Assembly (NCBI GenBank): GCA_009930275.1
Contig: RZYP01000002.1
Coordinates: 47,007 to 111,006, forward strand
Source: Negativicutes bacterium
Lineage (GTDB): Bacteria; Bacillota_C; Negativicutes; Acidaminococcales; Acidaminococcaceae
Length of the DNA: 64,000 nucleotides
Reading direction: 5' to 3'
A model generated the notes under the pieces. It did not search any database and was not told where the DNA came from. It saw only the letters and a list, made by a program, of their open reading frames with translations. This document shows positions 56,148-64,000 of this stretch, in pieces; within the stretch, counting starts at the first letter, position 1, and every line of letters begins with the position of its first letter. The position numbers were made by a program, and so were the translations under genes.

Positions 56148-57188
56148 TTAAACCTCATCTACCTCGAGAATTTTAGTTATATCCTTGGCTGCGGCCTCAT
56201 CCGTAATCAAAATGTCCTGATGTGAGGCTCTGATAACTGCCAATATAGCGGCAGCTTTTGATTTTCCTCCACCAATGCCGATTACCTTCTTAATATGCAC
56301 CAGGTCATTAACCATAAGTCCAGCGTTATTGGTAACATAGACCACTCTGCCATCCAAACTACAGTATTGGCCTATAGCCTCGCCAACGGCGCCATCCTCC
56401 TCTAACTTGTGCAAAATATCCGTTGACAAGCCTCGACGGCTAGCCATAACGCCGGCACTTCCCATACCATGCACGAGGATATCTGCTTTCCTTATGACCT
56501 CTACAACGGCTTTAACCGTCGTATCTTCAGCTAGAATGCTGTTAAGGATTTCTTCACTTACACCATCGGGCACATAAAGCTGCTTATAACGTGCGCCAAG
56601 TTTTCGCGCCAAAACCGAGGCTATCGTATTGGCCTGGTCCTCCATATTGTCTCCCAGTCCTCCACGAGCAGGTACCACTAAAGTTTTAGGCGAACTGCCG
56701 CTGACATTTGCCGCCAACGCTGCCATCGTCGTGCCACCACTTACCGCAACTATGTGCTCATTGCCGTCGCTAAGTAAGTTTATCAAGATACCCGCCGCGG
56801 CTCGTCCAATTTCCCTCTTAACTACATCTTCCTGGTCGCAGTCCCCAGGAATAATTACCACCCTGGAAATGTTTAACTGCTCACTAAGCAAATTCTCAAG
56901 GGAAGAAAGATCCTGCAGTTTGCGGACATAATCAGCCAGTTCTTTAAGGATTTCCTCGCCCTCGTCAGTTACATACATGCCCAGAGGTGAAAAATTCAAA
57001 AGTCCGCAATTTTTCAAAAAGTCAACCTGTGCACGCAGTACTCTTTCGCTCAAACCCAAGCGATTAGCTAAAGCCCTCCTGCCGATAGGCGATTCGTGAC
57101 TTACTTGGCGAAGCACTTGGTACCTTAATACCAACAATTCGCTGAGTTCAGGCACAATTTTTTTCTGTAAATTGATAATATTGTCCAT
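56148..57188 (-). CDS. cggR: Central glycolytic genes regulator CggR
   Basis: A 346-residue SorC/DeoR-type repressor. It has an N-terminal helix-turn-helix (about 25-60, RRALANRLGLSERVLRAQVDFL) and a C-terminal sugar-binding domain (VSGGTTMAALAANVS, VHGMGSAGVMASRRGLS, VIGIGGGKSKAAAI). In Bacillus it represses gapA-pgk-tpi-pgm-eno and is released by fructose 1,6-bisphosphate. It heads the same operon here and ends 49 nt before gap. A matching operator is visible upstream (57208-57242). Confidence 0.95.
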   Translation of the reverse strand: MDNIINLQKKIVPELSELLVLRYQVLRQVSHESPIGRRALANRLGLSERVLRAQVDFLKNCGLLNFSPLGMYVTDEGEEILKELADYVRKLQDLSSLENLLSEQLNISRVVIIPGDCDQEDVVKREIGRAAAGILINLLSDGNEHIVAVSGGTTMAALAANVSGSSPKTLVVPARGGLGDNMEDQANTIASVLARKLGARYKQLYVPDGVSEEILNSILAEDTTVKAVVEVIRKADILVHGMGSAGVMASRRGLSTDILHKLEEDGAVGEAIGQYCSLDGRVVYVTNNAGLMVNDLVHIKKVIGIGGGKSKAAAILAVIRASHQDILITDEAAAKDITKILEVDEV

Positions 57189-57207
57189 TTGAACTCCTCA
57201 AGCATTA

Positions 57208-57285
57208 GACTTTTGTCCCTCGTGGAACTTTTTGAGTCCCACTACTTGCAAAAATCCACGTATTTTTAAACACATGCCTATTGTA
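57208..57285 (-). promoter_or_regulatory. cggR promoter and probable CggR operator
   Basis: An extended -10 (TGCTACAAT, box at 57280-57285) lies upstream. Downstream of the expected start are an imperfect palindrome GTGGGACT-N5-AGTTCCAC (57222-57242) and then GGGACaaaaGTC (57208-57219). Repeated GGGAC half-sites downstream of the start resemble the Bacillus CggR operator, which works as a roadblock. So cggR and the glycolytic genes should be autoregulated. Confidence 0.7.
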
Positions 57286-57337
57286 GCACAGTAATTCAAA
57301 AAAGAGAAGCGCAGGAAATTTTTCATAATTAGTCGAA

Positions 57338-57418
57338 AAAGAAACCACTTATGCGCCGAATAGCCGGCCGAATGTTCTTTCCGCCCTTTACTACCCATTT
57401 GCATAAGTGGTTATAGTT
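57338..57418 (-). terminator. Long stem-loop after queF
   Basis: 12-bp arms AACCACTTATGC (57344-57355) and its complement (57402-57413) enclose 46 nt that contain further ATTCGGC repeats and a CGGCCG palindrome. On minus the stem is followed by TCTTTTTC, so it can end the queTF transcript. The big apical part is unusual. Confidence 0.65.
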
Positions 57419-57419
57419 T

Positions 57420-57920
57420 TTATTTTCTATAGTTGACTGTTTCCGGATTCATGTCATGAAAATGTAAACGTTCTTTAGCCGTGGCTTGCCATTCTGTTCC
57501 CTCTTTGCCGTAATTGCAATAGGGATCGATGCTTATCCCACCGCGTGGCGTGAACCTACCCAGAACTTCAATATATTTTGGCGACAGCAACTTTATTAAA
57601 TCTTTCATAATAATATTTACGCAGTCCTCGTGAAAATCACCATGGTTGCGGAAACTAAACAAATAAAGTTTCAACGCTTTGCTTTCAACAAGCCTGCCGT
57701 CCGGCACATAAGAAATATAAATTGTCGCAAAATCGGGCTGTCCCGTCATAGGGCAAAGGCTGGTAAATTCAGGGCAATTAAATTTTACAAAGTAATCGTT
57801 TCCTGAATGTTTATTGGGAAAAGATTCCAGCACCTCCGGCGCGTAATCAATTGGATACTTCGTGTTCTGATTTCCTAGCAGTGTAACTCCCGTTAAATCC
57901 TTCTGTTTTCTTCCTGTCAT
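57420..57920 (-). CDS. queF: NADPH-dependent 7-cyano-7-deazaguanine reductase
   Basis: A 166-residue enzyme of the short QueF type that reduces preQ0 to preQ1 in queuosine synthesis. The catalytic Cys sits in [15 protein letters not shown], and [23 protein letters not shown] carries the QueF motif. It shares a transcript with queT, 9 nt upstream, under a preQ1 riboswitch. Other que genes are not in the window. Confidence 0.96.
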   Translation of the reverse strand: MTGRKQKDLTGVTLLGNQNTKYPIDYAPEVLESFPNKHSGNDYFVKFNCPEFTSLCPMTGQPDFATIYISYVPDGRLVESKALKLYLFSFRNHGDFHEDCVNIIMKDLIKLLSPKYIEVLGRFTPRGGISIDPYCNYGKEGTEWQATAKERLHFHDMNPETVNYRK

Positions 57921-57929
57921 AATAGCTCC

Positions 57930-58433
57930 CTACCTCTTATCCATGACTTCTGTCAAAATTTCTTTCTTTTCCAAAGCAGTTACTAATACTGCACCCACAA
58001 TACCTGGTACAAATTGACCCAGTATGATAGAAGATGCCAGCACCCAATATGGTATACCAAGTATCACCGATAGCCAGATGGGCACTCCCAAGCCAGGAAT
58101 AAAAGTAATTGCCGCAGCTATCAAATAATTTGGAAATTCTTTGCTTTTGAGCCAAACTATGAACGCACTGGTTGCCGAACCGACCAAAGCACCACCTATC
58201 ATATCCAAAGGTCCTAGTCCGCCCATGATTGCATTACTCACAAAATTGGCAAGGCCGAACGGCACTACCAAAAATGGGAAAATAGCGCTTAAGGCATACA
58301 AAGACGTGGCAATTCGTATCTGGTACTGTCCAAAAGCGAAGCTTTGTGTGCACATCATTACGACGACATATAAAGCAATACACAATGCTGAAATAGTAAG
58401 TTTCTTTGTTTTCGTAAATTTTTCGTTATACAT
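57930..58433 (-). CDS. queT: Queuosine precursor ECF transporter S component QueT
   Basis: A 167-residue membrane protein with about six helices, of the QueT (DUF988) family. It has ISALCIALYVVVMMCTQSFAFG, QIRIATSLYALS and LGPLDMIGGALVGS. S components bind preQ1/preQ0 and work with a shared ECF energising module, not seen here. ATG 58433 has GGAGAG upstream; the longer frame runs into the terminator region. The preQ1 riboswitch upstream supports the substrate. Confidence 0.94.
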   Translation of the reverse strand: MYNEKFTKTKKLTISALCIALYVVVMMCTQSFAFGQYQIRIATSLYALSAIFPFLVVPFGLANFVSNAIMGGLGPLDMIGGALVGSATSAFIVWLKSKEFPNYLIAAAITFIPGLGVPIWLSVILGIPYWVLASSIILGQFVPGIVGAVLVTALEKKEILTEVMDKR

Positions 58434-58470
58434 AATTTTCTCTCCTAACGCAAACACTAAAACAGGCAAA

Positions 58471-58571
58471 TAAAAAGAGGCCCATGGCCTCTTAAACAAA
58501 ACAACATCAAAACTGCCTGTTAGCAGTATCGCCCGTAGTTTTCTTTAGAGACAGGATGGTTACGAACTGTC
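58471..58571 (-). promoter_or_regulatory. preQ1-I riboswitch with terminator
   Basis: The minus-strand aptamer (58535-58571) reads GACAG, loop TTCGTAACCATC, CTGTC, then an A-rich tail with AAAGAAAACTAC, matching the small preQ1-I pseudoknot class. Between it and the start is a terminator, arms AGAGGCC and GGCCTCT (58476-58492), followed by TTTTTATT. CTGCTAACAGGCAG between the two can form the alternative pairing. PreQ1 should turn queTF off. Confidence 0.9.
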
Positions 58572-58580
58572 TGTTATAAA

Positions 58581-58620
58581 ATTGGCTGAGCGAATGGGCT
58601 TAACCATTCACTCAGCCAAT
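58581..58620 (-). terminator. Terminator after the MFS (ACS) gene
   Basis: 17-nt arms (58581-58597 and 58604-58620, one wobble) with a 6-nt loop, followed by TTTTAT on minus. The -10 box of the queTF promoter overlaps its outer edge. Confidence 0.88.
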
Positions 58621-58647
58621 TATAGCCTATTTTTTATTTAATGGCAA
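58619..58647 (-). promoter_or_regulatory. Promoter of the preQ1 riboswitch-queTF unit
   Basis: TTGCCA (58642-58647), 17-bp spacer, TATAAT (58619-58624) on minus. It overlaps the terminator of the preceding MFS gene, so transcription would start inside the terminator stem. Confidence 0.7.
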
Positions 58648-58650
58648 GTA

Positions 58651-59898
58651 CTAGACAATTGCCTTATCAGGTCGAACAAAAATCCAGGCAATAACGCCAA
58701 TAACTCCAGAAAGAGCCGTCGCAAGAAGAGCCGCGTCCCAGCTATAAGCGGTAGCAATCCAAGCTGTCAATGTTGGTGCTATAACTCCGCCGATGTTACC
58801 CCAAAAGTTCATCCATCCGGAAACAGAACCGGCAAACTTCCCACCTAGATTTATGGCGCAAGCCCAAGAAGCGTTAAAAGTTAAGCCAAGCGAACCAAGT
58901 GACAACGAAAGCCACATTACGTTCAGCATTGCGTCAGACGTTAAGGTAGCCATATACAAAGCACATGAGCAAAGTACGATTCCTGAAGCACCGGCAATAG
59001 TACGAACCCAGTACTGAGAACCGCCTCGCTTAATCGCCCTGTCGCAAACATAGCCCGCGCTAAAGGTTATAATTATCAGTGTAAGCCAAGGCAGAGCTGC
59101 CCACATGCCCATCTTGGCCAAAGAAAAACCGTGTTTTTCCATCAAATACATAGGCAGCCATGATAGAAAGACAAACATAACATAATCCGTTATAAAATAT
59201 TGCACGCCTATAGCCCAAAATTGTGTCGAACGGAACAGCTTTCCCCAAGGAGCCACTTCTTTCTTATTATCTGCTAAGTCACGTCCTTCCTCAATAAAGG
59301 CTAGTTCGTTCTTATCTACGTAGGGACTGTCTGCCGGATTTTCCGGCACGAACTTATACCAAATATAAGCCATAACAAACCCGAAGAAACCGAAAAGGAT
59401 GAAGACCATGTGCCAACCGAACAGGGACATCAAAGCAACTGTTACAGCAGGCCCGATAACCGGTCCTAAGAAAGAGCCCGTCAGAAGAAAAGAGCTTGCA
59501 TTACCCTTTTCCTTCAAATTGAACCAACGGTAAATTGCTATACCGAAAGCCGGATAAACAGGTCCTTCGCCCATGCCGAACAAGAAACGAATTGCGGCAA
59601 AACTTAGTTTGCCTTTAGCTGCAGCAGTCAAAATAGTAAAAATCGACCACCACACAACGGACAAGGCACCTGTTATACGATGTCCGAATTTTTCAGCCAG
59701 CATACCTCCTGGAACCTGCATAAGAGCATAACCGGCAAAGAAAAAAGTTTGAATTAACCCCATATCAACTTTATTAAAGCCGTATTCCTTCATTATTACC
59801 GGGGTAGCAACCGATAAGTTAACGCGATCCATATAGGATACAAAGCTAAGAATAAAAATTAGCCATGCTACCTTCCACCTGAAATTAGACATTTTCAT
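58651..59898 (-). CDS. MFS transporter, anion:cation symporter (ACS) family
   Basis: A ~415-residue permease with 12 helices. It has FVSYMDRVNLSVATPVIMKEYG in the first helix and loop, FFAGYALMQVPGGMLAEKFG and GMGEGPVYPAFGIAIYRWF, typical of ACS carriers for glucarate, galactonate, hexuronates or other organic anions. The start is one of clustered ATGs (59901, 59898, 59892); 59898 has GGGAGG 6 nt upstream. Monocistronic, with a promoter at 59940-59968. Substrate not determinable. Confidence 0.9.
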   Translation of the reverse strand: MKMSNFRWKVAWLIFILSFVSYMDRVNLSVATPVIMKEYGFNKVDMGLIQTFFFAGYALMQVPGGMLAEKFGHRITGALSVVWWSIFTILTAAAKGKLSFAAIRFLFGMGEGPVYPAFGIAIYRWFNLKEKGNASSFLLTGSFLGPVIGPAVTVALMSLFGWHMVFILFGFFGFVMAYIWYKFVPENPADSPYVDKNELAFIEEGRDLADNKKEVAPWGKLFRSTQFWAIGVQYFITDYVMFVFLSWLPMYLMEKHGFSLAKMGMWAALPWLTLIIITFSAGYVCDRAIKRGGSQYWVRTIAGASGIVLCSCALYMATLTSDAMLNVMWLSLSLGSLGLTFNASWACAINLGGKFAGSVSGWMNFWGNIGGVIAPTLTAWIATAYSWDAALLATALSGVIGVIAWIFVRPDKAIV

Positions 59899-59939
59899 CA
59901 TGAGCCTCCCAAATGTTTGAAAATATAACAATAGTTACA

Positions 59940-59968
59940 ATAATAGGGCCTAATGATCAGAATGTCAA
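59940..59968 (-). promoter_or_regulatory. Promoter of the ACS-family MFS gene
   Basis: TTGACA (59963-59968), 17-bp spacer, TATTAT (59940-59945) on minus. Confidence 0.75.
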
Positions 59969-60043
59969 TATTTTTATTACATACATCTTATTAAGCACTA
60001 TTCGTATATTTCTAGTAGACTTTTGTGTTTTTGTTGTCATGGG

Positions 60044-60084
60044 ACAAAAAAATATTAGGGTGCTCGCACACCCTAATATTCAGG
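60044..60084 (-). terminator. Terminator of the TAXI TRAP operon
   Basis: A hairpin with ends TATTAGG/CCTAATA and inner GTG/CAC around a short loop, followed on minus by seven T. It lies about 25 nt after the permease stop. Confidence 0.88.
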
Positions 60085-60107
60085 ATTTAAAACATAATGT
60101 ATGTTTT

Positions 60108-62117
60108 TTATGCCGCTGGCCGCATCTTAATAGCTTTTGCTTTCCTCTTTTGTAAAAGGATAAGAGATGTCATAATAACCAAACCAATAATGTCAGTAAC
60201 TAAACCACTCTTAATTAGACATAGAGCACCACCTGCCGCAAAAATACGATAAAGGACATTTACAGGCGCATAAACATAGCCTTCCGTTGCTATAGCGATC
60301 AAGAACACACCTAAACAAGCAGACAAAGTAACCCAAACGCCTTCTGCCAAAGTCGTATTGATTAACATTATTTGCGGTGAATACACAAACATAAACGGAA
60401 CGATGAAACCGGCAATAGAGAGCTTAACTGACTGTACACCTGTTTTCATCGGATCCCCACCTGACAAGCCTGCTGCTGCAAAAGCCGCCAGGGCTACAGG
60501 AGGCGTAATGTTCGCAAACATAGCAAAATAGAAGGAGAACATATGGGCTGCAGCTGGCGGAATGCCGAGTTCGGATAAAGCCGGCGCGGCAATCGTTGCC
60601 GTAATAATATATGCAGGAATAGATGGTAAACCCATGCCTAAAATCATACAAGTAATCATCGTAAAGATCAAGGTAAACAACAAGCTTTCTTCTCCAATGG
60701 AAATAATGGTATTCGCAATGGTCAAACCAAAACCTGTTTTGGAGGAAACGCCAATAATAATACCAACGCAAGCACAAGCAATTGCAACGGAAACTGTTTG
60801 TTTAGCTCCGTCTGCCAATGCATCAACAATATCTTTTAGATTCATGCGTGTAGAAGCTTTAAATTGGGAAACAATTATAGTAACAATAATTGTTAAGAAG
60901 GCCGAATTAATTACTGTTCTGCCAGAAAAGAAAAGCATATACAGCAAAAATAAAATTGGAAGAAATAGATGCCCTTTGTCTTTTATAACTTCGCCAACAT
61001 GAGGCAGTTTTTCTTTGGGTAAGCCAACCAATCCGTCTTTTGAGGCTCTTAGCTGAATCTGTATCATAATGCCCAAGTAATATAATAAAGCCGGTACTGC
61101 AGCCCAAACGACTATACTGGAATATTGTACACCCAACATTTCAGCCATAATGAACGCAGCAGCGCCCATAATAGGCGGCAACAGTTGCCCGCCTACCGAA
61201 GCAGAAGATTCTACTGCGCCCGAAAATTCTTTGGAATAGCCCGTCTTCTTCATTAAAGGAATCGTAAAAGCACCTGTAGTTACAACATTCGCTATTGCTG
61301 ATCCATTAATAGATCCTAAGAAGCCTGAGGCAATAACAGAGACTTTTGCAGGTCCTCCTTTAGAACCACCTGCCAGTGACAAGGCCAAATCATTAAAAAA
61401 TTGACCCATGCCGCATTTGTTCATGACACAGCCAAATAAAATGAACAAAAAAATATAACTGGCAGCTACATTGACGGACGTACCATAAATACCTTCTGTG
61501 TTAGCAAAGAAATGATTGGATAGCGCCGTCCAGTCATAGCCACGATGGGCAAAAATACCTGGCATATCGCGTCCGAATAAGCCATAGGCTATAAAGGTCA
61601 AGCTAAGTATAGGCAACGCCCAACCGGTAACCCGCCGGGAAGTCTCCAAAACTAAAAAAACCAGCAAAGTTGCTATCAACATGTCAGTATCACTGGCCCG
61701 CCCTGCTCTCTCAACGACGCCTAAATAGTCTGTCCAGACATAAAATGGCACCACACAGGAAAGTACTACGAAAATCCAATCATACCACGCAACCTTTTTG
61801 TTACTACTTTTAGAAGAAAAAGGATACATAATAAAAGCCATGGAAAGCATCATAGCTACATGTAACGAGCGATGCTTCAAGGTAACCGGAGGCCCAAAAA
61901 AAGCCGTATACAGATGATAGCAAGAAACCAAAATTGCTATTATATAAAGGAGCTTCTTCATTGTTCCACTGGAGAAAATTCGTGTGGCCGATTCTTTATC
62001 GAGCTTTCTCACTATCTCATCAGATTTCCCGGCAAGCTCACTATCCCCCTCAAACTGGATAGTCTCTTTATTTTCTTCGGAGGTTGACTGCTGAGTTTCT
62101 TTGTCTATTTTTGCCAT
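60108..62117 (-). CDS. TRAP transporter fused permease (4TM/12TM, TAXI-associated)
   Basis: A 669-residue membrane protein that joins the small (DctQ-like) and large (DctM-like) TRAP permeases in one chain, as is usual for TAXI systems. The N-terminal ~45 residues are polar and cytosolic. Later segments include GSINGSAIANVVTTGAFTIP, SASVGGQLLPPIMGAAAF and GMGLPSIPAYIITATI. Works with the TAXI binding protein encoded two genes upstream; substrates of this family include glutamate and other dicarboxylates. Overlaps the DUF1850 gene by 13 nt. Confidence 0.95.
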   Translation of the reverse strand: MAKIDKETQQSTSEENKETIQFEGDSELAGKSDEIVRKLDKESATRIFSSGTMKKLLYIIAILVSCYHLYTAFFGPPVTLKHRSLHVAMMLSMAFIMYPFSSKSSNKKVAWYDWIFVVLSCVVPFYVWTDYLGVVERAGRASDTDMLIATLLVFLVLETSRRVTGWALPILSLTFIAYGLFGRDMPGIFAHRGYDWTALSNHFFANTEGIYGTSVNVAASYIFLFILFGCVMNKCGMGQFFNDLALSLAGGSKGGPAKVSVIASGFLGSINGSAIANVVTTGAFTIPLMKKTGYSKEFSGAVESSASVGGQLLPPIMGAAAFIMAEMLGVQYSSIVVWAAVPALLYYLGIMIQIQLRASKDGLVGLPKEKLPHVGEVIKDKGHLFLPILFLLYMLFFSGRTVINSAFLTIIVTIIVSQFKASTRMNLKDIVDALADGAKQTVSVAIACACVGIIIGVSSKTGFGLTIANTIISIGEESLLFTLIFTMITCMILGMGLPSIPAYIITATIAAPALSELGIPPAAAHMFSFYFAMFANITPPVALAAFAAAGLSGGDPMKTGVQSVKLSIAGFIVPFMFVYSPQIMLINTTLAEGVWVTLSACLGVFLIAIATEGYVYAPVNVLYRIFAAGGALCLIKSGLVTDIIGLVIMTSLILLQKRKAKAIKMRPAA

Positions 62118-62596
62118 TTCTTCAATCTCCTTTCGACTACAAGCCTTAGTCGAGTATGCTCAGGCAGCCTATCCCCCTTAGATATTAGCTGTCCATTTAA
62201 AACAATTTCTCGTGTGGCAAAATGAGAATTAATCCAATTGAATTCTGGAAACACTTGACCAATTTCATCCATATAAATCAACCCATTTTCAATGCGACAG
62301 ACCTTCCCTTTGTTTTCCGGAATGCCTGCACCAAATGCAGGGAAAGAAATGGAGTCCAGGACCAATGTGCAATCAGGCGCTATGTGGTAATACTCATTCC
62401 AAGGGATCTTTTCCCAAGAATGAACCCAGCCAAAGAAAAGCTTATCGCCTCCTTTGGCTGGTACTTCAACATAAATCTCACCGGATTGATAATTATAAAT
62501 ACGCAACACTGTTTGTGATGCCCAGTAATACCACGAGCCGACAACAACAAGTACAAGTGCCAGAAAGAATATCGTAATACCTTTTCGTTTATTCAT
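62105..62596 (-). CDS. DUF1850 protein
   Basis: A 163-residue protein with one N-terminal membrane helix and an extracytoplasmic domain with the DUF1850 hallmark FFGWVHSWEKIPWNEYYHI. DUF1850 genes are regularly found between TAXI binding-protein and fused-permease genes, as here, so it is probably an accessory of the transporter. Its exact role is unknown. It overlaps the permease start and lies 11 nt after the binding-protein gene. Confidence 0.9.
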   Translation of the reverse strand: MNKRKGITIFFLALVLVVVGSWYYWASQTVLRIYNYQSGEIYVEVPAKGGDKLFFGWVHSWEKIPWNEYYHIAPDCTLVLDSISFPAFGAGIPENKGKVCRIENGLIYMDEIGQVFPEFNWINSHFATREIVLNGQLISKGDRLPEHTRLRLVVERRLKKWQK

Positions 62597-62607
62597 CTCA
62601 GGATATC

Positions 62608-63618
62608 TTATTTAATTCCCTTTTCGTTATAGAATTTAACAGCGCCTGGATGTAATTGCATTTTTGTTCCTTTAATACCACGCAAAGCCGTATCGAGTTT
62701 AATTTCTCTCTTAGCTGTAGCATGAGAATCGCCGATAGTCTTCAAACCATCTGCAGAATAAATACCTGTCAGCAAGTCATAAACAACATCATCTGAGAGT
62801 TTTTTGCTTACCAGCATCACGTTCATAACAGCCGCAGTAGTAGTATCAACATCCGTGCCATAAGTTGCTTTAGGAATTTTCCATTCAACATAGAACGGAT
62901 ATTTTGCCATTAATTTTTTCAATGCTTCGCCTTCAACAGGAATGAACACGATTTTTTTAGTAGTGCCCAATTCTTTAATAGTGGCATTGCCTAGGCCTGA
63001 AGTAACAAATGCTGCATCGCATTGGCCGTTCTTCATCTGGTCTATTGCTTCACCGTAAGACAGATAGTCTACTTTGGAATCAGCATAAGTCATGCCATGA
63101 GCCTCGTACATCATACGAGCATTCAATTCAACTCCGGAATTAGGAGCTCCCACACCAACTTTTTTACCTTTTAGGTCAGCAAAAGTTTTAATTCCGGAAT
63201 CAGCAGTAGTAACAATTTGACAAACATTAGGCCACAAACCCATCATAACGCGCAGATCAGAAGCTGGTTTTTTCCCTTCATAGGCGCCAGAAGCCTCTAT
63301 TGCTTGTATAACAGAATCAGACATGGCAATTGCCAGTTCCCCTTGTCCTGTCAAAATTGCATTTATGTTTTCTCCCGTTGCACCAGTTGCCGTTGCAGAA
63401 GTCTTATAGCCCATAGAACCTATTAATTTTGAAAAAGAACCGCCAATAGGGAAGTAAATGCCACTAGTAGGACCTGTTAGTACAGTAATAAATTGTTTGC
63501 TGCGATCCACCTTACCAGTCTTGCTGTCGGCTTTAGTTGCATCTTTGCTACCACCGCCACAGGCAGCAACCATAAATGCCATAACCATTACCATCAAAAT
63601 TGATAAAACTTTTTTCAT
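62608..63618 (-). CDS. TAXI-family TRAP solute-binding lipoprotein
   Basis: A 336-residue receptor with a lipobox signal (VMAFMVAACGGG). The TAXI domain has FITVLTGPTSGIYFPIGGSFSKLI, TGATGENINAI, LKGKKVGVGAPNSGVELNARMM and YPFYVEWKIPKATYG. It binds the substrate outside the membrane and passes it to the fused permease. ATG 63618 has AAGGGGG upstream; a frame to 63693 runs into the promoter. First gene of the TAXI-DUF1850-permease operon. Confidence 0.95.
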   Translation of the reverse strand: MKKVLSILMVMVMAFMVAACGGGSKDATKADSKTGKVDRSKQFITVLTGPTSGIYFPIGGSFSKLIGSMGYKTSATATGATGENINAILTGQGELAIAMSDSVIQAIEASGAYEGKKPASDLRVMMGLWPNVCQIVTTADSGIKTFADLKGKKVGVGAPNSGVELNARMMYEAHGMTYADSKVDYLSYGEAIDQMKNGQCDAAFVTSGLGNATIKELGTTKKIVFIPVEGEALKKLMAKYPFYVEWKIPKATYGTDVDTTTAAVMNVMLVSKKLSDDVVYDLLTGIYSADGLKTIGDSHATAKREIKLDTALRGIKGTKMQLHPGAVKFYNEKGIK

Positions 63619-63710
63619 CTTTTCAGCCCCCTTGTCATTTTTTGCGGATATCGGATATTCTCTCTTGAATTTTCGATATACGAACCTTCCCATTCCGCCT
63701 TTTCAGAATA

Positions 63711-63735
63711 ATTATAACATTAAAAAATTAATGTT
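63711..63735 (-). promoter_or_regulatory. Putative promoter and inverted repeat of the TAXI operon
   Basis: TATAAT on minus (63711-63716) lacks a clear -35. AACATTAA (63716-63723) and TTAATGTT (63728-63735) form an 8-bp inverted repeat over the spacer, a possible operator. Confidence 0.4.
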
Positions 63736-63807
63736 ACACTATGTTTTAATTTTCGGAAAACTTTTTTTGTGATGATCTGGTATCGCTTTTATGCAATTTC
63801 ATCCTTT

Positions 63808-63848
63808 ATGCACTAAAAACCACTCTACATTAGTAGAGTGGTTTACAC
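63808..63848 (-). terminator. Terminator of an unknown unit entering from the right edge
   Basis: 12-bp perfect arms AAACCACTCTAC and GTAGAGTGGTTT with a 4-nt loop, followed on minus by TTTAG. It lies just after a stop codon that closes an open minus-strand frame extending to the right edge. Confidence 0.6.
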
Positions 63849-64000
63849 AACCGGCAGCAACGCCAAGGGCGTTCTCACTTCGCTCGAGCCGCACTCTATC
63901 GCGTGAGCAGCTTGGTTGCGACGGGACTCATATACATCAGCGACCGACAGCTTGCTGGCGAATTGTCGCGTGTGGAATGGTCCAGAGGAACAACTAACTG
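63849..64000. other. GC-richer sequence of uncertain nature at the right edge
   Basis: About 150 nt with clearly higher GC than the flanks. A minus-strand frame is open from the right edge to a TAA beside the terminator, but the plus strand is also open in more than one frame, so coding is not shown. It may be the 3' end of a gene or RNA, or a repeated extragenic element. Confidence 0.35.

Noticed and set aside
57198..57404. 68-residue minus-strand frame between queF and cggR
   Set aside because: Covers the cggR promoter, operator and the queF stem-loop; no ribosome site.
63791..63997. 68-residue plus-strand frame at the right edge
   Set aside because: Crosses the hairpin at 63808-63848, has no ribosome site and no protein-like composition.

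Overview
This 64 kb window is chromosomal DNA of a low-to-moderate GC Bacillota. Firmicute hallmarks are SepF, YlbF, YqeG, CggR, a T-box leader and ydaO, preQ1-I and yybP-ykoY riboswitches. Two TRAP transporter systems (one of the TAXI type), a ferredoxin-fused EtfA with EtfB, a K+-dependent-type membrane pyrophosphatase and a diaminopropionate ammonia-lyase suggest an anaerobic, amino- or organic-acid-using member of the Negativicutes (Acidaminococcaceae-like). That placement is an inference. Almost every gene is on the minus strand; only five lie on plus. I see no insertion sequence, prophage or CRISPR array.

Layout by coordinate. 1-5.3 kb: a partial unknown gene, pyk, a DUF2007-like gene and etfA/etfB. 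5.3-11.3 kb: dnaE, a stand-alone sepF and typA. 11.3-14.6 kb: a three-gene TRAP transporter behind a complete T-box leader whose specifier reads most simply as CUC (Leu). 14.6-17.7 kb: a beta-CASP metallo-hydrolase, murB and ylbF. 17.8-23.6 kb: a tightly overlapping six-gene unit (response regulator, histidine kinase, YqeG phosphatase, nitrilase-type amidase, diaminopropionate ammonia-lyase, secreted VanX-like dipeptidase). 23.8-24.7 kb: an NlpC/P60 wall hydrolase behind a c-di-AMP (ydaO) riboswitch. 24.7-29.5 kb: a glycosyltransferase, trxA, ybaK, a plus-strand group (DUF1858, a 31-residue peptide, DUF2202), tRNA-Val(CAC), a His-rich secreted protein and a diguanylate cyclase. 29.7-41.5 kb: MFS and NSS transporters, two Mn2+ (yybP-ykoY) riboswitches controlling a GDT1/TMEM165 gene and a TerC gene, a purple-acid-phosphatase-like lipoprotein, rmuC and a PAS-GGDEF-EAL protein. 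41.7-47.7 kb: a secreted repeat protein, then ssrA (tmRNA), an L,D-transpeptidase, smpB, rnr, a hotdog thioesterase and an esterase. 47.8-57.3 kb: hppA, secG and the glycolytic operon cggR-gap-(pgk-tpiA fusion)-gpmI-eno with a probable CggR operator. 57.4-58.6 kb: queT-queF behind a preQ1-I riboswitch. 58.6-63.7 kb: an MFS transporter and a TAXI TRAP operon (binding protein, DUF1850, fused permease).

How it fits together: lower glycolysis (gap to eno, and pyk elsewhere) is encoded with an energy-saving pyrophosphatase close by. Four metabolite-sensing RNA classes (five elements) set transport and wall functions: uncharged tRNA for one TRAP system, c-di-AMP for wall hydrolysis, Mn2+ for two metal-handling membrane proteins and preQ1 for queuosine supply. 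tmRNA, SmpB and RNase R sit together as a ribosome-rescue cluster. The most unusual points are the T-box in front of a TRAP transporter, the single-chain PGK-TIM enzyme, and the two-component/amidase/ammonia-lyase/dipeptidase operon.
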